Shown: piece by piece, positions 51,301 through 61,141 of the stretch
How the letters are laid out: every line of letters starts with the position of its first letter
Numbering within the stretch: position 1 is the first letter of the stretch
NCBI RefSeq assembly: GCF_011250645.1
Contig: NZ_JAANNO010000010.1
Location: 477-64,476, forward strand
DNA length: 64,000 bases
Direction of reading: 5' to 3'
Origin: Motilibacter aurantiacus
Lineage (GTDB): Bacteria; Actinomycetota; Actinomycetes; Motilibacterales; Motilibacteraceae
Notes under the pieces: generated by a model
Told to the model about the DNA's origin: nothing
Database searches by the model: none
The model's input: only the letters and a program-made list of their open reading frames with translations
Position numbers and translations under genes: made by a program

Positions 51301-51951
51301 CTACTCCTGCACCGGTGTGCCGCCGTCCGCGGGCTGCATGCGCCGCACGTACGCGTCGAGCAGCGTCGAGTCGGCCAGCAGCCCCTGGGTGTAGAGCTCG
51401 AGCGCGGGCAGCGCGAACGTCCGGTAGTAGGCCTGCAGCGCTCCGGCGAGGTCGCCGTCGACGGGCGGGTGACGGCGCAGGTGGACGAGGAGGGCGCCGA
51501 TGCCGACGTAGCCGAGGTACTGCGCCCGCGCGGCCTCGTCCCGGCTCCTGCGCAGCCGCCCCTCGGCCACGCCCTCGCGCAGGTATGCCTGGGCGTCCTC
51601 GACCATGCGGTCGAAGAGCCGGGCGGCGAGGTCGCCACCGGCGAGCAGCGCGTGGACGACGTAGCCGACGACGGGGACGTACTCCTCGATCGAGGCCAGC
51701 GCGGAGAGCAGGCTCGTGGGGTCCCCGCGGGTGAGGGTGGTCGTCCGGGCCTCGCGGACGATCCGCAGCACCTCGTCGTCGCACTCGGCACGAAGGCCAG
51801 CCTTGCTACCGAAGTGGTGGATCACCAGTGCCGGGCTTACGCCTGCGGCTGCTGCGATGGCGCGCAGCGACGCGTCGAACCCCTCGCGCCCGAACTGCCG
51901 AATAGCGATGTCACGTATCCGCGCCCGGGCCGACGCGTCCGTGCCTTTCAC
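51301..51951 (-). CDS. TetR-family transcriptional regulator
   Basis: 216 aa from GTG 51951. The N-terminal HTH is clear (ARARIRDIAIRQFGREGFDASLRAIAAAAGVSPALVIHHFGSKAGLRAECDD). The C-terminal ligand domain is the common type of actinobacterial multidrug regulators. The start was chosen because CAAGTT lies six bases upstream, with TTGACG 18 bases before it as a -35. A TTG at 51987 would lengthen the N-terminus. No target gene is obvious; the divergent neighbour slot is empty. Confidence 0.88.
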   Translation of the reverse strand: MKGTDASARARIRDIAIRQFGREGFDASLRAIAAAAGVSPALVIHHFGSKAGLRAECDDEVLRIVREARTTTLTRGDPTSLLSALASIEEYVPVVGYVVHALLAGGDLAARLFDRMVEDAQAYLREGVAEGRLRRSRDEAARAQYLGYVGIGALLVHLRRHPPVDGDLAGALQAYYRTFALPALELYTQGLLADSTLLDAYVRRMQPADGGTPVQE

Positions 51952-51993
51952 CGGGTCAACTTGCACAGTCGCGGCCGCTGCCGTCAAGCCGGG

Positions 51994-52941
51994 TCAGTGG
52001 TGGACGGCGTCCTCGTGGGCACGGTGGCCCGCCGGCTCGAGCTGGAACGTGCTGTGCTCGACGTCGAAGTGCTCGGCCAGGCAGTCGCGCAGCGTGTCGA
52101 GGATGCTGGCCTCGCACCCCTGGGCTGCTCCCGCGCAGTCGGGCGTGGACCGCCCCGGCTCCACCACGATGTGGGCGCTCATGACCGGCAGGCCGCTGGT
52201 GATGGTCCAGACGTGCAGGTCGTGCACGTCGAGCACCCCCGGCGTCCGCAGGATGTGGTCGCGCACGTGGCCCACGTCGACGCCGCGCGGAGTCGCCTCC
52301 AGCAGCACGTCGATCGCCTCGCGCAGCAGCGACCACGTGCGCGGGAGGATCATCAGCGCCACCGCGACCGAGGCCACCGCGTCCGCCCGGCGCAAGCCGG
52401 TGGTGAGCAGGACGACGGCGGCCACGATGACCGCGGCCGAGCCGAGCAGGTCCCCGAGCACCTCGAGGTAGGCGCCGCGGACGTTCAGGCTCTCCTTGGC
52501 CCCGCGCGACAGCAGCAGCAGGCCGACGGCGTTGGCCACCAGGCCGACCAGCGCGAACGCGAGCATCGTGCCGCCCGCGACCTCGGGCGGGTCGGACCAG
52601 CGCCGCCCGGCCTCGATCAGCACGAAGACGGCGACCACCGCGAGCAGCGTCGCGTTGACCACGGCGGCGAGGATCTCCAGCCGCAGGTAGCCGAAGGTGC
52701 GCTGGGTCGTGGCCGGCATGGACGCGAAGGTGACGGCGAGCACGGCGATGAGCAGCCCGGCGGCGTCGGTGAAGGCGTGCCCGGCGTCCGCGAGCAGCGC
52801 GAGGCTGCCCGAGAGCACGCCCCCGATGACCTGGACGACCACGACCGTGGCCGTGATCGCCAGGACGACGAGCAGCCGCGCGCGGTGCGCCTGCGCCGAG
52901 CCGTGGCCGTGGCCGTGGCCGTGCGAGTGCCCCGCGCCCAC
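51994..52941 (-). CDS. Cation diffusion facilitator (metal efflux)
   Basis: 315 aa. A His-rich N-terminus (GHSHGHGHGHG), six membrane helices, the helix-2 metal motif LLADAGHAFTD (D-x3-H-x3-D-like) and the helix-5 partner LEVLGDLLGS, then a cytoplasmic C-terminal domain with DVHDLHVWTITSG. It exports Zn, Cd or Co by proton exchange. It starts one base after the stop of the CmtR-like sensor gene, which should control it. Confidence 0.92.
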   Translation of the reverse strand: MGAGHSHGHGHGHGSAQAHRARLLVVLAITATVVVVQVIGGVLSGSLALLADAGHAFTDAAGLLIAVLAVTFASMPATTQRTFGYLRLEILAAVVNATLLAVVAVFVLIEAGRRWSDPPEVAGGTMLAFALVGLVANAVGLLLLSRGAKESLNVRGAYLEVLGDLLGSAAVIVAAVVLLTTGLRRADAVASVAVALMILPRTWSLLREAIDVLLEATPRGVDVGHVRDHILRTPGVLDVHDLHVWTITSGLPVMSAHIVVEPGRSTPDCAGAAQGCEASILDTLRDCLAEHFDVEHSTFQLEPAGHRAHEDAVHH

Positions 52942-52942
52942 G

Positions 52943-53248
52943 TCAGGCGCTCTCGCAGTCGACGGCGATGACGACCTCGAGCAGGTCGGCCAGCGCGTGG
53001 GTGAGGTGGCCGTCGACGAGCTCGTAGCGGACCTGGCGTCCCTCCGGCGTGCCGACCACCAGGCCGCAGCCGCGCAGGCAGGTCAGGTGGTTGGAGACGT
53101 TGGATCGGCTGAGGCCGAGCTCGGCCGCCAGCTGCGCCGGGTACGCCGGCCCGTCGGCCAGCGCGACGAGGATCCGCGACCGGGTGGGGTCGGCCAGGGC
53201 ACGCCCCAGCCGGGTCAGCACGGCGGTCCGGGTCTCGAGCGTCAGCAC
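52943..53248 (-). CDS. cmtR: CmtR-like ArsR/SmtB metal sensor
   Basis: 101 aa. The winged helix has LSRSNVSNHLTCLRGCGLVVGTPEGRQVRYEL. C57 and C61 sit at the same positions and spacing as the Cd/Pb ligands of mycobacterial CmtR, and C98 near the C-terminus could be the third ligand. It should repress the operon until Cd or Pb binds. GTG 53248 follows TATCTT by six bases (leaderless). In the same operon as the CDF exporter. Confidence 0.9.
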   Translation of the reverse strand: MLTLETRTAVLTRLGRALADPTRSRILVALADGPAYPAQLAAELGLSRSNVSNHLTCLRGCGLVVGTPEGRQVRYELVDGHLTHALADLLEVVIAVDCESA

Positions 53249-53322
53249 GGTCAGAAGATACAGCCGTCGCTGAACCGTGCGCCAACCCTGCCGCACGGCC
53301 CGCCACACCTCGACAGGGGCGC

Positions 53323-53703
53323 TCAGGCCGGGCGCTCCTCGCCCTCGCGCACGGCCGGCGCGGCGTTCCGCCGTGCCCTCCGGCCGCGCGCCACCTCGGT
53401 GGCGAGGGCGTCGAGCGGCTGGTCGAAGCCCCCCAGCGGATCGGCGAGCGCGGCGAGCCACGCCTGCGCGGCGCACAGGCCCTCCGGCTCGAGTGAGTAG
53501 AGGCGTCGCGTGCCCTCGGCCCGCACCGCGACCAGCCCGGCCTCGCGGAGCACCCGCAGGTGCTGGGAGACGCTGGGCTGAGTGATGGGTGCCTGCGCCT
53601 GCAGCGAGGACACGATGGCCCCCGCCGGCTGCTCGCCGGCGGCCAGCAGGCCGAGGATGCGCCGCCGCGTGCCGTCCCCGAGGGCCTCGAACACGGCGTC
53701 CAC
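53323..53703 (-). CDS. ArsR-family regulator paired with an SRPBCC protein
   Basis: 126 aa. HTH: MDAVFEALGDGTRRRILGLLAAGEQPAGAIVSSLQ...ITQPSVSQHLRVLREAGLV, the subgroup that lacks metal Cys and accompanies AHSA1/SRPBCC genes. The C-terminal tail is very basic. Its GTG start is adjacent to the stop of the preceding SRPBCC gene (TGAGTG), so the two are coupled. Confidence 0.88.
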   Translation of the reverse strand: MDAVFEALGDGTRRRILGLLAAGEQPAGAIVSSLQAQAPITQPSVSQHLRVLREAGLVAVRAEGTRRLYSLEPEGLCAAQAWLAALADPLGGFDQPLDALATEVARGRRARRNAAPAVREGEERPA

Positions 53704-54354
53704 TCAGCTGCCGGACGTGTCCTCGGGCACGGTCGTGTAGAAGGCGAGGGTGCGCACGGCCGCCTCGTGCGCCGGGCCGGGCTCGTCCCCGTCGGCGACG
53801 GCGGCGTGCGCCCACCCCGTGGCGGCGGCCCGGACGTACTCGATGCCCTCCGGCGAGGTGGCGAAGGCGGCCGCCTCCGCAGGGTCCACCGCAGCGCCGG
53901 TCTCGAGGTGCAACCCCAGGCCCATGAGCGCGAGGTCCCAGCCGACGCCCACCGCGCCCGGCCCGAACTGCTCCCAGAACACCGGGTCCACCGGCGACTC
54001 GTGGGTCAGCTCGAGCAGCGTCCCCTCGCCCGTCTCCGACAGCGAGACCGCGAGCCAGGACACGACGTCGCCGAACTCCCACGTCACGTCGAAGCGCTCC
54101 GGCGCCACGCAGCTCTCGATGCTGCCGCTCGCATTGCCCTCCGTGCGGTACGTGCCGCCGACCCGGAGGTCCCCGCTCACCGGCAGGAACCACCGCACGA
54201 TGCGCTCGGGCTGCGTGAGGGCCTGCCACAGGTCCTCGCGGCCGGTGGGGTAGGTGCGCCGGGCCACGGCGACCCTCGTCGGCGCTCCGTCGCGGGTGCC
54301 GCTGCGGACCTCGCGGGCGACGAGGCCGGCGGTGGCGACCGGGTCCTTCAGCAT
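53704..54354 (-). CDS. SRPBCC/AHSA1-family protein
   Basis: 216 aa. After an N-terminal extension it shows RTYPTGREDLWQALTQPERIVRWFLPVSGDLRVGGTYRTEGNASG and TLLELTHES, the START-like fold typical of AHSA1 proteins. They bind hydrophobic ligands; the substrate here is unknown. ATG 54354 has AAGGAG upstream. First gene of a two-gene operon with the ArsR regulator downstream. Confidence 0.88.
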   Translation of the reverse strand: MLKDPVATAGLVAREVRSGTRDGAPTRVAVARRTYPTGREDLWQALTQPERIVRWFLPVSGDLRVGGTYRTEGNASGSIESCVAPERFDVTWEFGDVVSWLAVSLSETGEGTLLELTHESPVDPVFWEQFGPGAVGVGWDLALMGLGLHLETGAAVDPAEAAAFATSPEGIEYVRAAATGWAHAAVADGDEPGPAHEAAVRTLAFYTTVPEDTSGS

Positions 54355-54367
54355 GCGCGCTCCTTGT

Positions 54368-54383
54368 ATAGGTGATGGCCTAT
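54368..54383. promoter_or_regulatory. Likely ArsR operator
   Basis: Inverted repeat ATAGG-N6-CCTAT, 13 bases upstream of the SRPBCC start and among the few AT-rich stretches of the region. It overlaps the ribosome-site-proximal promoter zone (TATA), so the ArsR protein could repress its own operon here. Confidence 0.5.
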
Positions 54384-54488
54384 GGAAGACCCTGGCACGG
54401 CAGGGCGGGCGACGCAAGGGGCCTGCCGACCCCGACGACCACCCGCGCCGTCATGCTGACGGGAGAGGCACCGGAGTCGGTGGTCGTC

Positions 54489-54560
54489 GTGTCGCAGGCT
54501 TGTCGTGTCGGGGGCTTGTCGTGTCGGAGGCTGTCGTGTCGGAGGCTGTCGTGTCGGAGA
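54489..54560 (+). repeat. Tandem repeats each carrying a ribosome site and a GTG start
   Basis: Units: 54489-54504 and 54505-54520 (16 bases), 54521-54535 and 54536-54550 (15 bases, GTGTCGGAGGCTGTC), and a partial fifth from 54551. In the 15-base units GGAGG stands five bases before the GTG of the next unit, so each copy adds both a ribosome site and an in-frame start. Confidence 0.85.
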
Positions 54561-55003
54561 TCGCGTCGGTCAGCCAGGCGTTCCACTGGGGCCTGCTGGA
54601 GCTCAGCGACGCGGACTCCCTCGACGAGCTCCCGGACTGGGACAGTGACTCGGGCTGGGTGGTCGGGCGTCACGGGTTCCTCCTGCGGGTGCGACACGCC
54701 GACGACATCGAGGTCCCGGACGACCTCGAGGTTCCCGAGGACCTCGGGGACGACGAGGACCTGCCCGAGTTCCTGGTCGAGCTCACGTTCCTCCGTGGCG
54801 GCGCGCCCGGCGCTGCCGTCACGAGGGACGTGTCCCTCGAGGTCCCCTCGGGCCGGCTGCTCATCGGGGACTCCGACGGCGGGACGGAGATCGAGCTGCC
54901 GGCTCCGGGCCGGTGGCGGGTGCAGGTCCAGGCCGTGCCCGAGGACGTCCCGGAGCAGGTCAGGTTCTACATAGCTCCGGACGACGGAGAAGCTGCTTCC
55001 TAG
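54551..55003 (+). CDS. Acidic hypothetical protein with multiple tandem starts
   Basis: 150 aa from GTG 54551; GTGs at 54536 and 54521 are in frame and equally well placed, adding VSEAV units. The body SVSQAFHWGLLELSDADSLDELPDWDSDSGWVVG... ELPAPGRWRVQVQAVPEDVPEQVRFYIAP is acidic and probably a beta-sandwich. Proteins of this look are found near toxin/immunity genes in actinomycetes, but no family is recognised. The next stretch holds broken genes. Confidence 0.6.
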   Translation: MSEIASVSQAFHWGLLELSDADSLDELPDWDSDSGWVVGRHGFLLRVRHADDIEVPDDLEVPEDLGDDEDLPEFLVELTFLRGGAPGAAVTRDVSLEVPSGRLLIGDSDGGTEIELPAPGRWRVQVQAVPEDVPEQVRFYIAPDDGEAAS

Positions 55004-55114
55004 AGCTCAGTAGCGGCATCGACGTGCGAACCTCAGGCGCGCCGCCGTCGCCGGGACCGGGGACCTCGCGTCGTCTTCTCCGCCTGGCCCGCGCTGGCTG
55101 AGCGGTCCGGAGCC

Positions 55115-55745
55115 ATGTGGCCCGTGGCGCCGGACAGGCCCGGCCGAGACCTGGTCGCGCTGGACATCGCTCACGCAGCCGCCGCTCGGGACGGCCGGCT
55201 CGCCTGGCTCGAAGAGGCCGCCGACTCGGCGGACCACGACGGTTGCCGTCGCCCGCCCGGACGGGACGCAGCGTCGCGCGATGGCCGCTGTGCGCTCCGG
55301 CGGGGAGAACCCGATGTCACCTGCTCCAGCGTCACCTGGGTGCCCGACGGTTCAGCTCTGCTCCTCCTACGGTCGTTCGGGGAGCTCGGGGGGGTAGCCC
55401 CGCGGCTGTCGGACGTCCATCGCATCGCCGTTGACGGCTCGTCACGACCTGAGCGGCTGACGGCGAGGTCGGACACCTACGCGACGCCGGTGGCGGACCC
55501 GAGCGATCCCACCCGGGCCTACGCCGGGCTGTCCACCGGTGTGGTGGCCCTGGTCGCGGGTGCAGCACCACGACGCATTCCAGGGACCGAAAGCCTTCGT
55601 CCGTTCGATCTTGCCGTCACGCCGGACGGTGATCATCTGGTGGTCGGGCACCGCTCGGAGGTCGACCCGGACACGTTTCAACAGGGTTCCCGGATGTTCA
55701 CCGTCAACGCCGACGGGACCGAGGTGAACATTCTCTACAACCCTC
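55115..55745 (+). pseudogene. Broken beta-propeller (TolB/PD40-like) gene
   Basis: Pieces of a propeller protein remain: LVALDIAHAAAARDGRLAWLEE, then in another frame VAVARPDGTQRRAM, then in the first frame again VTWVPDGSALLLLRS, RPFDLAVTPDGDHLVVG and MFTVNADGTEV. The change of frame near 55245 and back near 55320 suggests two compensating indels or decay. Similarity stops abruptly near 55745, where sequence antisense to the next gene begins. The start at 55115 is only nominal. Confidence 0.55.
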
Positions 55746-56245
55746 CCGGCACCGCTTCTCGCGCCGAACACGGCCTCGCGCAGCTCCGCGTCGGGCAGGC
55801 AGGACGCCCCGCCCAGGGCGACGAGCCACGGCGCGGTGGCGGGGTCGTTCGACGGAAAGGTGCCCGTCCGCGACAGCCGGCGGAGCGCGCCACGCCCGGT
55901 CCACGTGGGCACGTAGGCCGCCTGCGGACCCGGAGGCCGGCGCAGGCTCCTGCGCAGCAGGCCGTCGCGGCAGAGGCGGCCGGCGAGCCCGGCGACGCGC
56001 TCGTCGAGCGCCACGTCCCACCACAGCTGCTCCACCCGGCGCCCGGGGGCCAGGTCGAGGGCGTCCACGAGGGCGGCCTCGACGTCGTGCCGCGGGCGCG
56101 GGTCGACCGGGTCGAGCTCCCCGGTCGTGCGGGCACGCACGTCCCCGCGCAGGACGAGCGCCGCGACCGCCGTGTCCACGACCCGGCGCGGCCCCCCGGC
56201 GACGTACGCCGCCTCGTACGAGCCCAGTTCCTGCGTCTCGGCCAT
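55442..56245 (-). CDS. TIGR04222-like protein, C-terminus replaced
   Basis: Starts MAETQELGSYEAAYVAGGPRRVVDTAVAALVLRG at ATG 56245 with GGAGGAG upstream. This and QLWWDVALDERVAGLAGRLCRDGLL are typical of the TIGR04222 family, whose members go on to a Gly/Cys-rich tail. Here recognisable sequence ends near 55745 (REAVFGARSGAG), and the frame runs on to 55442 through what is the antisense of the broken propeller gene. The tail is therefore probably not native and the gene may be non-functional. Confidence 0.55.
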   Translation of the reverse strand: MAETQELGSYEAAYVAGGPRRVVDTAVAALVLRGDVRARTTGELDPVDPRPRHDVEAALVDALDLAPGRRVEQLWWDVALDERVAGLAGRLCRDGLLRRSLRRPPGPQAAYVPTWTGRGALRRLSRTGTFPSNDPATAPWLVALGGASCLPDAELREAVFGARSGAGRVVENVHLGPVGVDGEHPGTLLKRVRVDLRAVPDHQMITVRRDGKIERTKAFGPWNASWCCTRDQGHHTGGQPGVGPGGIARVRHRRRVGVRPRRQPLRS

Positions 56246-56341
56246 CGGCTCCTCCGCGGACGGTTCGGCCCCACCATCCTTGTCGATGCAGCCCCTGCCC
56301 GCACGGACACGCGGCAGGCCGCGCCTGCGACGATTCCCGCC

Positions 56342-58144
<1,803 letters not shown>

Positions 58145-58233
58145 AGGACGGCCGCGGCGCGGGTGAGAGCCCGGGATAACGGGCAACGCGCAAGGGCGGG
58201 CACGCAGGCCCGCCCGACGGCCGGAGGCCACGC

Positions 58234-59340
58234 ATGACCGAGCCCGCTCCCGCCCTGTCCCGCCGCGGCCTGCTGACCGGCGCCGCCGTCGCAGCCGGCA
58301 CCATCGCCCTGCCCGCCACCGCGTACGCCGCGCCCGCGCCGCCGCGGCCGGCCCGGCCCGTCCCCGTCGGGTTCGTGCTCTCGCACGAGCAGTTCCAGAC
58401 CCAGGCCCTCGTGCAGTGGGGCGCGCAGGCCGAGGCGGCCGGGTTCGGCCTGATGTGGACCAGCGACCACCTCCAGCCCTGGCAGGACGTCCAGGGCCAC
58501 TCGATGCACCCCTGGATGACCCAGGCGCTGCTCAGCGCCGCGACGAGCCGCGCGACGTTCGGCACCGGCGTCACGTGCCCGATCTACCGCTACCACCCCA
58601 GCGAGGTCGCCCAGGCGTGGGCCACGCTCGGGATCCTCGCCCCCGGGCGCGTCTTCCTCGGCGTCGGGACCGGCGAGGCGCTCAACGAGAAGGCCGGCAC
58701 CGGGCAGTTCGGGCCGTACGCCGAGCGCGCCGCGCGGCTCGTCGAGGCCGTCCAGCTCATCCGCCGGCTGTGGGAGGGCGAGCGCGTCACCTGGTCCGGG
58801 ACGTACTACTCCGTCGACCGCTTCCAGCTCTACGACGTCCCCGAGCGCCCGGTGCCGATCTACATGGCCGCCAGCGGGCCGAAGAGCGCGTACAACGCCG
58901 GGCTGCACGGGGACGGCTGGATCTGCAGCGCCGCCGACATCCGCAAGCCCGAGCTGCGCGACGCCTTCGCCCGTGGGGCGCGGGCGGCCGGCAAGGACCC
59001 CGACGCGATGCCCAAGTACGTCGAGGTGTTCGTGAACGTGGGCGACGGGCCCGGCCTGGAGTACGCCGCGAAGCGCTGGCGGTTCACGGTCGACCCCTGG
59101 GACCCGTCGCTGCTCTACGACCCGGACCCGGTCTCCATCCAGCAGAAGGCCAACTCCTACTGGCCGCTGCCGCAGGTCTACGGCTCCTGGCCCAAGACCG
59201 GCGACCCCGCCGACCACGTCGCGGCGCTCCAGGGAGTCCTGGACCTGGGCGGGACGCCGTTCGTCCACTCCGGACAGCGGAACCAGTCTGCGGTGATCGA
59301 CTTCTACGGGCGCCACGTCCTGCCGCAGCTGAAGGTCTGA
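58234..59340 (+). CDS. Tat-exported F420-dependent LLM oxidoreductase
   Basis: 368 aa. A twin-Arg signal (LSRRGLLTGAAVAAG, cleavage after AYA near 31) is followed by a luciferase-like barrel: VGFVLSHEQF, FGLMWTSDHLQPWQ, TFGTGVTCPIYRYHPSEVAQAWATLGILAPGRVFLGVGTGEALNE and PIYMAASGPKSA. This is the F420-dependent glucose-6-phosphate-dehydrogenase-like group, which includes the Tat-exported hydroxymycolic acid dehydrogenase. The substrate outside the membrane is unknown. ATG 58234 has GGAGG upstream. Confidence 0.88.
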   Translation: MTEPAPALSRRGLLTGAAVAAGTIALPATAYAAPAPPRPARPVPVGFVLSHEQFQTQALVQWGAQAEAAGFGLMWTSDHLQPWQDVQGHSMHPWMTQALLSAATSRATFGTGVTCPIYRYHPSEVAQAWATLGILAPGRVFLGVGTGEALNEKAGTGQFGPYAERAARLVEAVQLIRRLWEGERVTWSGTYYSVDRFQLYDVPERPVPIYMAASGPKSAYNAGLHGDGWICSAADIRKPELRDAFARGARAAGKDPDAMPKYVEVFVNVGDGPGLEYAAKRWRFTVDPWDPSLLYDPDPVSIQQKANSYWPLPQVYGSWPKTGDPADHVAALQGVLDLGGTPFVHSGQRNQSAVIDFYGRHVLPQLKV

Positions 59341-59431
59341 GAGCCCCCGGCACGACCGGGAGTCGCCTCGTTACGCTGCGTGGGTAGGACGGGCGAAGGA
59401 AGCAATCCGGGCGAGGAGAGGCGGGGCAGGG

Positions 59432-61075
59432 ATGCGACTGCGGTGGAGGGGCCGTCCGACCACCGGCACGCGCACGGCGGCCTGCGCCCTTGCGCTGGCG
59501 ACGGTGCTGGCCGGCTGCAGCGGTGGGAGCGGCGACGAGGACGACGCGGCCGTTCCGGACGGCGGCGGCCGGGCGGCGATCGCGCTGATCGAGCCGGCGT
59601 CGCTCACCCCGCCCAACGTCGCCGAGTCGGCCGGGCAGGAGATCGTCGACGCGCTGTTCACCGGCCTGGTCGACTACGACGAGTCCGGTGCCCCACGCCG
59701 GACGGGGCTCGCCTCCTCGATCACCACGCAGGACCGCAAGCAGTGGACGATCACCCTGGCGGAGGGGTGGACGTTCCACGACGGCACGCCCATCACGTCC
59801 TCCTCCTTCGTCGACGCCTGGAACTACGGCGCCAGCACCGGGCAGGCCAACAGCTCCTACTACTCGCTCATCGAGGGGTACGACGAGGTGGCCCCCGCCG
59901 ACGACGCTCCCGCCCCCACCGCGACCGGGAGGGCGATGTCCGGGCTGAAGGTCGTCGACGAGCGCACCTTCACCGTCACGCTCTCCCAGCCCGACAACAG
60001 CTTCGAGACCCAGCTCGGGTACGCGGCCTTCTTCCCGCTGCCGCCCGAGGCGCTCGAGGACCCGAAGGCGTACGACGACGCCCCCATCGGCAACGGGCCG
60101 TTCCGCATGCAGGGCACCTGGCAGCACGAGCAGCTCATCGCCGTCGAGCGCTGGGACGACTACAAGGGCGAGAAGCCCAAGCTGCAGGGGATCGACTTCA
60201 AGCTCTTCGGCTCGATGGACACCGCGTACAACGAGCTGCTCGCCGGCGAGGTCGACGTCATGACCTCGCTGCCGGCGGCCCAGCTGGCGACGGCCCCGGA
60301 GGAGTTCGGGGACCGCTATCGGACGTTCCCGTCCTCCTACTTCGCCTACCTCGGGCTGCCCAGCGCCGACCCGGAGCTGCGCGACGTCCGCGTGCGCAGG
60401 GCGCTGTCGATGGCCATCGACCGCCAGCAGCTCAGCGACGTCGTGTTCCACGGCACCCGGGTGCCCGCCGACGCGTACGTCGGGCCCACGGTCCCGGGAT
60501 ACCGGTCGGGCAGCTGCGGGCAGACGTGCACCTTCGACCCGGTGCAGGCCAGGACGCTGCTCGCCGCGGGCGGCGGCCTCGACTCGATCACCGTGACCTA
60601 CAACGCCGACGGCCCGCACAAGGAGTGGGTCGAGGCCCTGTGCAACCAGGTCTCCTCCAACCTGGACGTGCAGTGCGTCGCGACCCCGGTGCCCGACTTC
60701 AGCGTGCTCGTCGAGCGGCTGATGCGCGCCGCCGAGGAGGAGCAGCCGTTCGGGCCGTTCCGCATGGCGTACTCCCAGGACTGGCCGACGCTGGAGAACT
60801 ACCTGACCTCGCTCTACAGCAGCGCCGGCTCGAACAACCTCTACGGCTACGCCGACGAGGAGGTGGACTCGCTGATCGCGAAGGGCCGCTCCCGGCCCGA
60901 CCAGCAGGCCGCCATCCCGGACTGGCAGGCGGCGGAGGACCGGGTGGCCGAGGACGTGCCGGTCATCCCGCTCTTCTTCGGCACCACGGCGACGCTGCGC
61001 TCCGAGCGCGTGCAGGACCTGCAGGTCGACACCTTCGAGCGCATCGACAAGATCGCCCTCTCCGTCACCGAGTAG
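59432..61075 (+). CDS. Peptide-type ABC substrate-binding lipoprotein
   Basis: 547 aa. A lipoprotein signal with lipobox LAGC (Cys near 29) precedes an SBP_bac_5 domain: AESAGQEIVDALFTGLVDYDES, WTITLAEGWTFHDGTPITSSSFVDAW, PIGNGPFRM, RVRRALSMAIDRQQL and AYSQDWPTLENYL. It delivers oligopeptides or similar ligands to an ABC permease, but no permease or ATPase genes follow, so it is an orphan or shares a distant transporter. Confidence 0.92.
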   Translation: MRLRWRGRPTTGTRTAACALALATVLAGCSGGSGDEDDAAVPDGGGRAAIALIEPASLTPPNVAESAGQEIVDALFTGLVDYDESGAPRRTGLASSITTQDRKQWTITLAEGWTFHDGTPITSSSFVDAWNYGASTGQANSSYYSLIEGYDEVAPADDAPAPTATGRAMSGLKVVDERTFTVTLSQPDNSFETQLGYAAFFPLPPEALEDPKAYDDAPIGNGPFRMQGTWQHEQLIAVERWDDYKGEKPKLQGIDFKLFGSMDTAYNELLAGEVDVMTSLPAAQLATAPEEFGDRYRTFPSSYFAYLGLPSADPELRDVRVRRALSMAIDRQQLSDVVFHGTRVPADAYVGPTVPGYRSGSCGQTCTFDPVQARTLLAAGGGLDSITVTYNADGPHKEWVEALCNQVSSNLDVQCVATPVPDFSVLVERLMRAAEEEQPFGPFRMAYSQDWPTLENYLTSLYSSAGSNNLYGYADEEVDSLIAKGRSRPDQQAAIPDWQAAEDRVAEDVPVIPLFFGTTATLRSERVQDLQVDTFERIDKIALSVTE

Positions 61076-61090
61076 CGCCCCGGGTGCACG

Positions 61091-61124
61091 ACGGCGGCGC
61101 CGGGCATCCGCCCGGCGCCGCCGT
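61091..61124. terminator. Bidirectional terminator
   Basis: ACGGCGGCGCCGGGC with its perfect complement (15 bp) and loop ATCC, between the convergent lipoprotein and OmpA-domain genes. Confidence 0.75.
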
Positions 61125-61141
61125 TCTCGCTGGCTCGCCCG

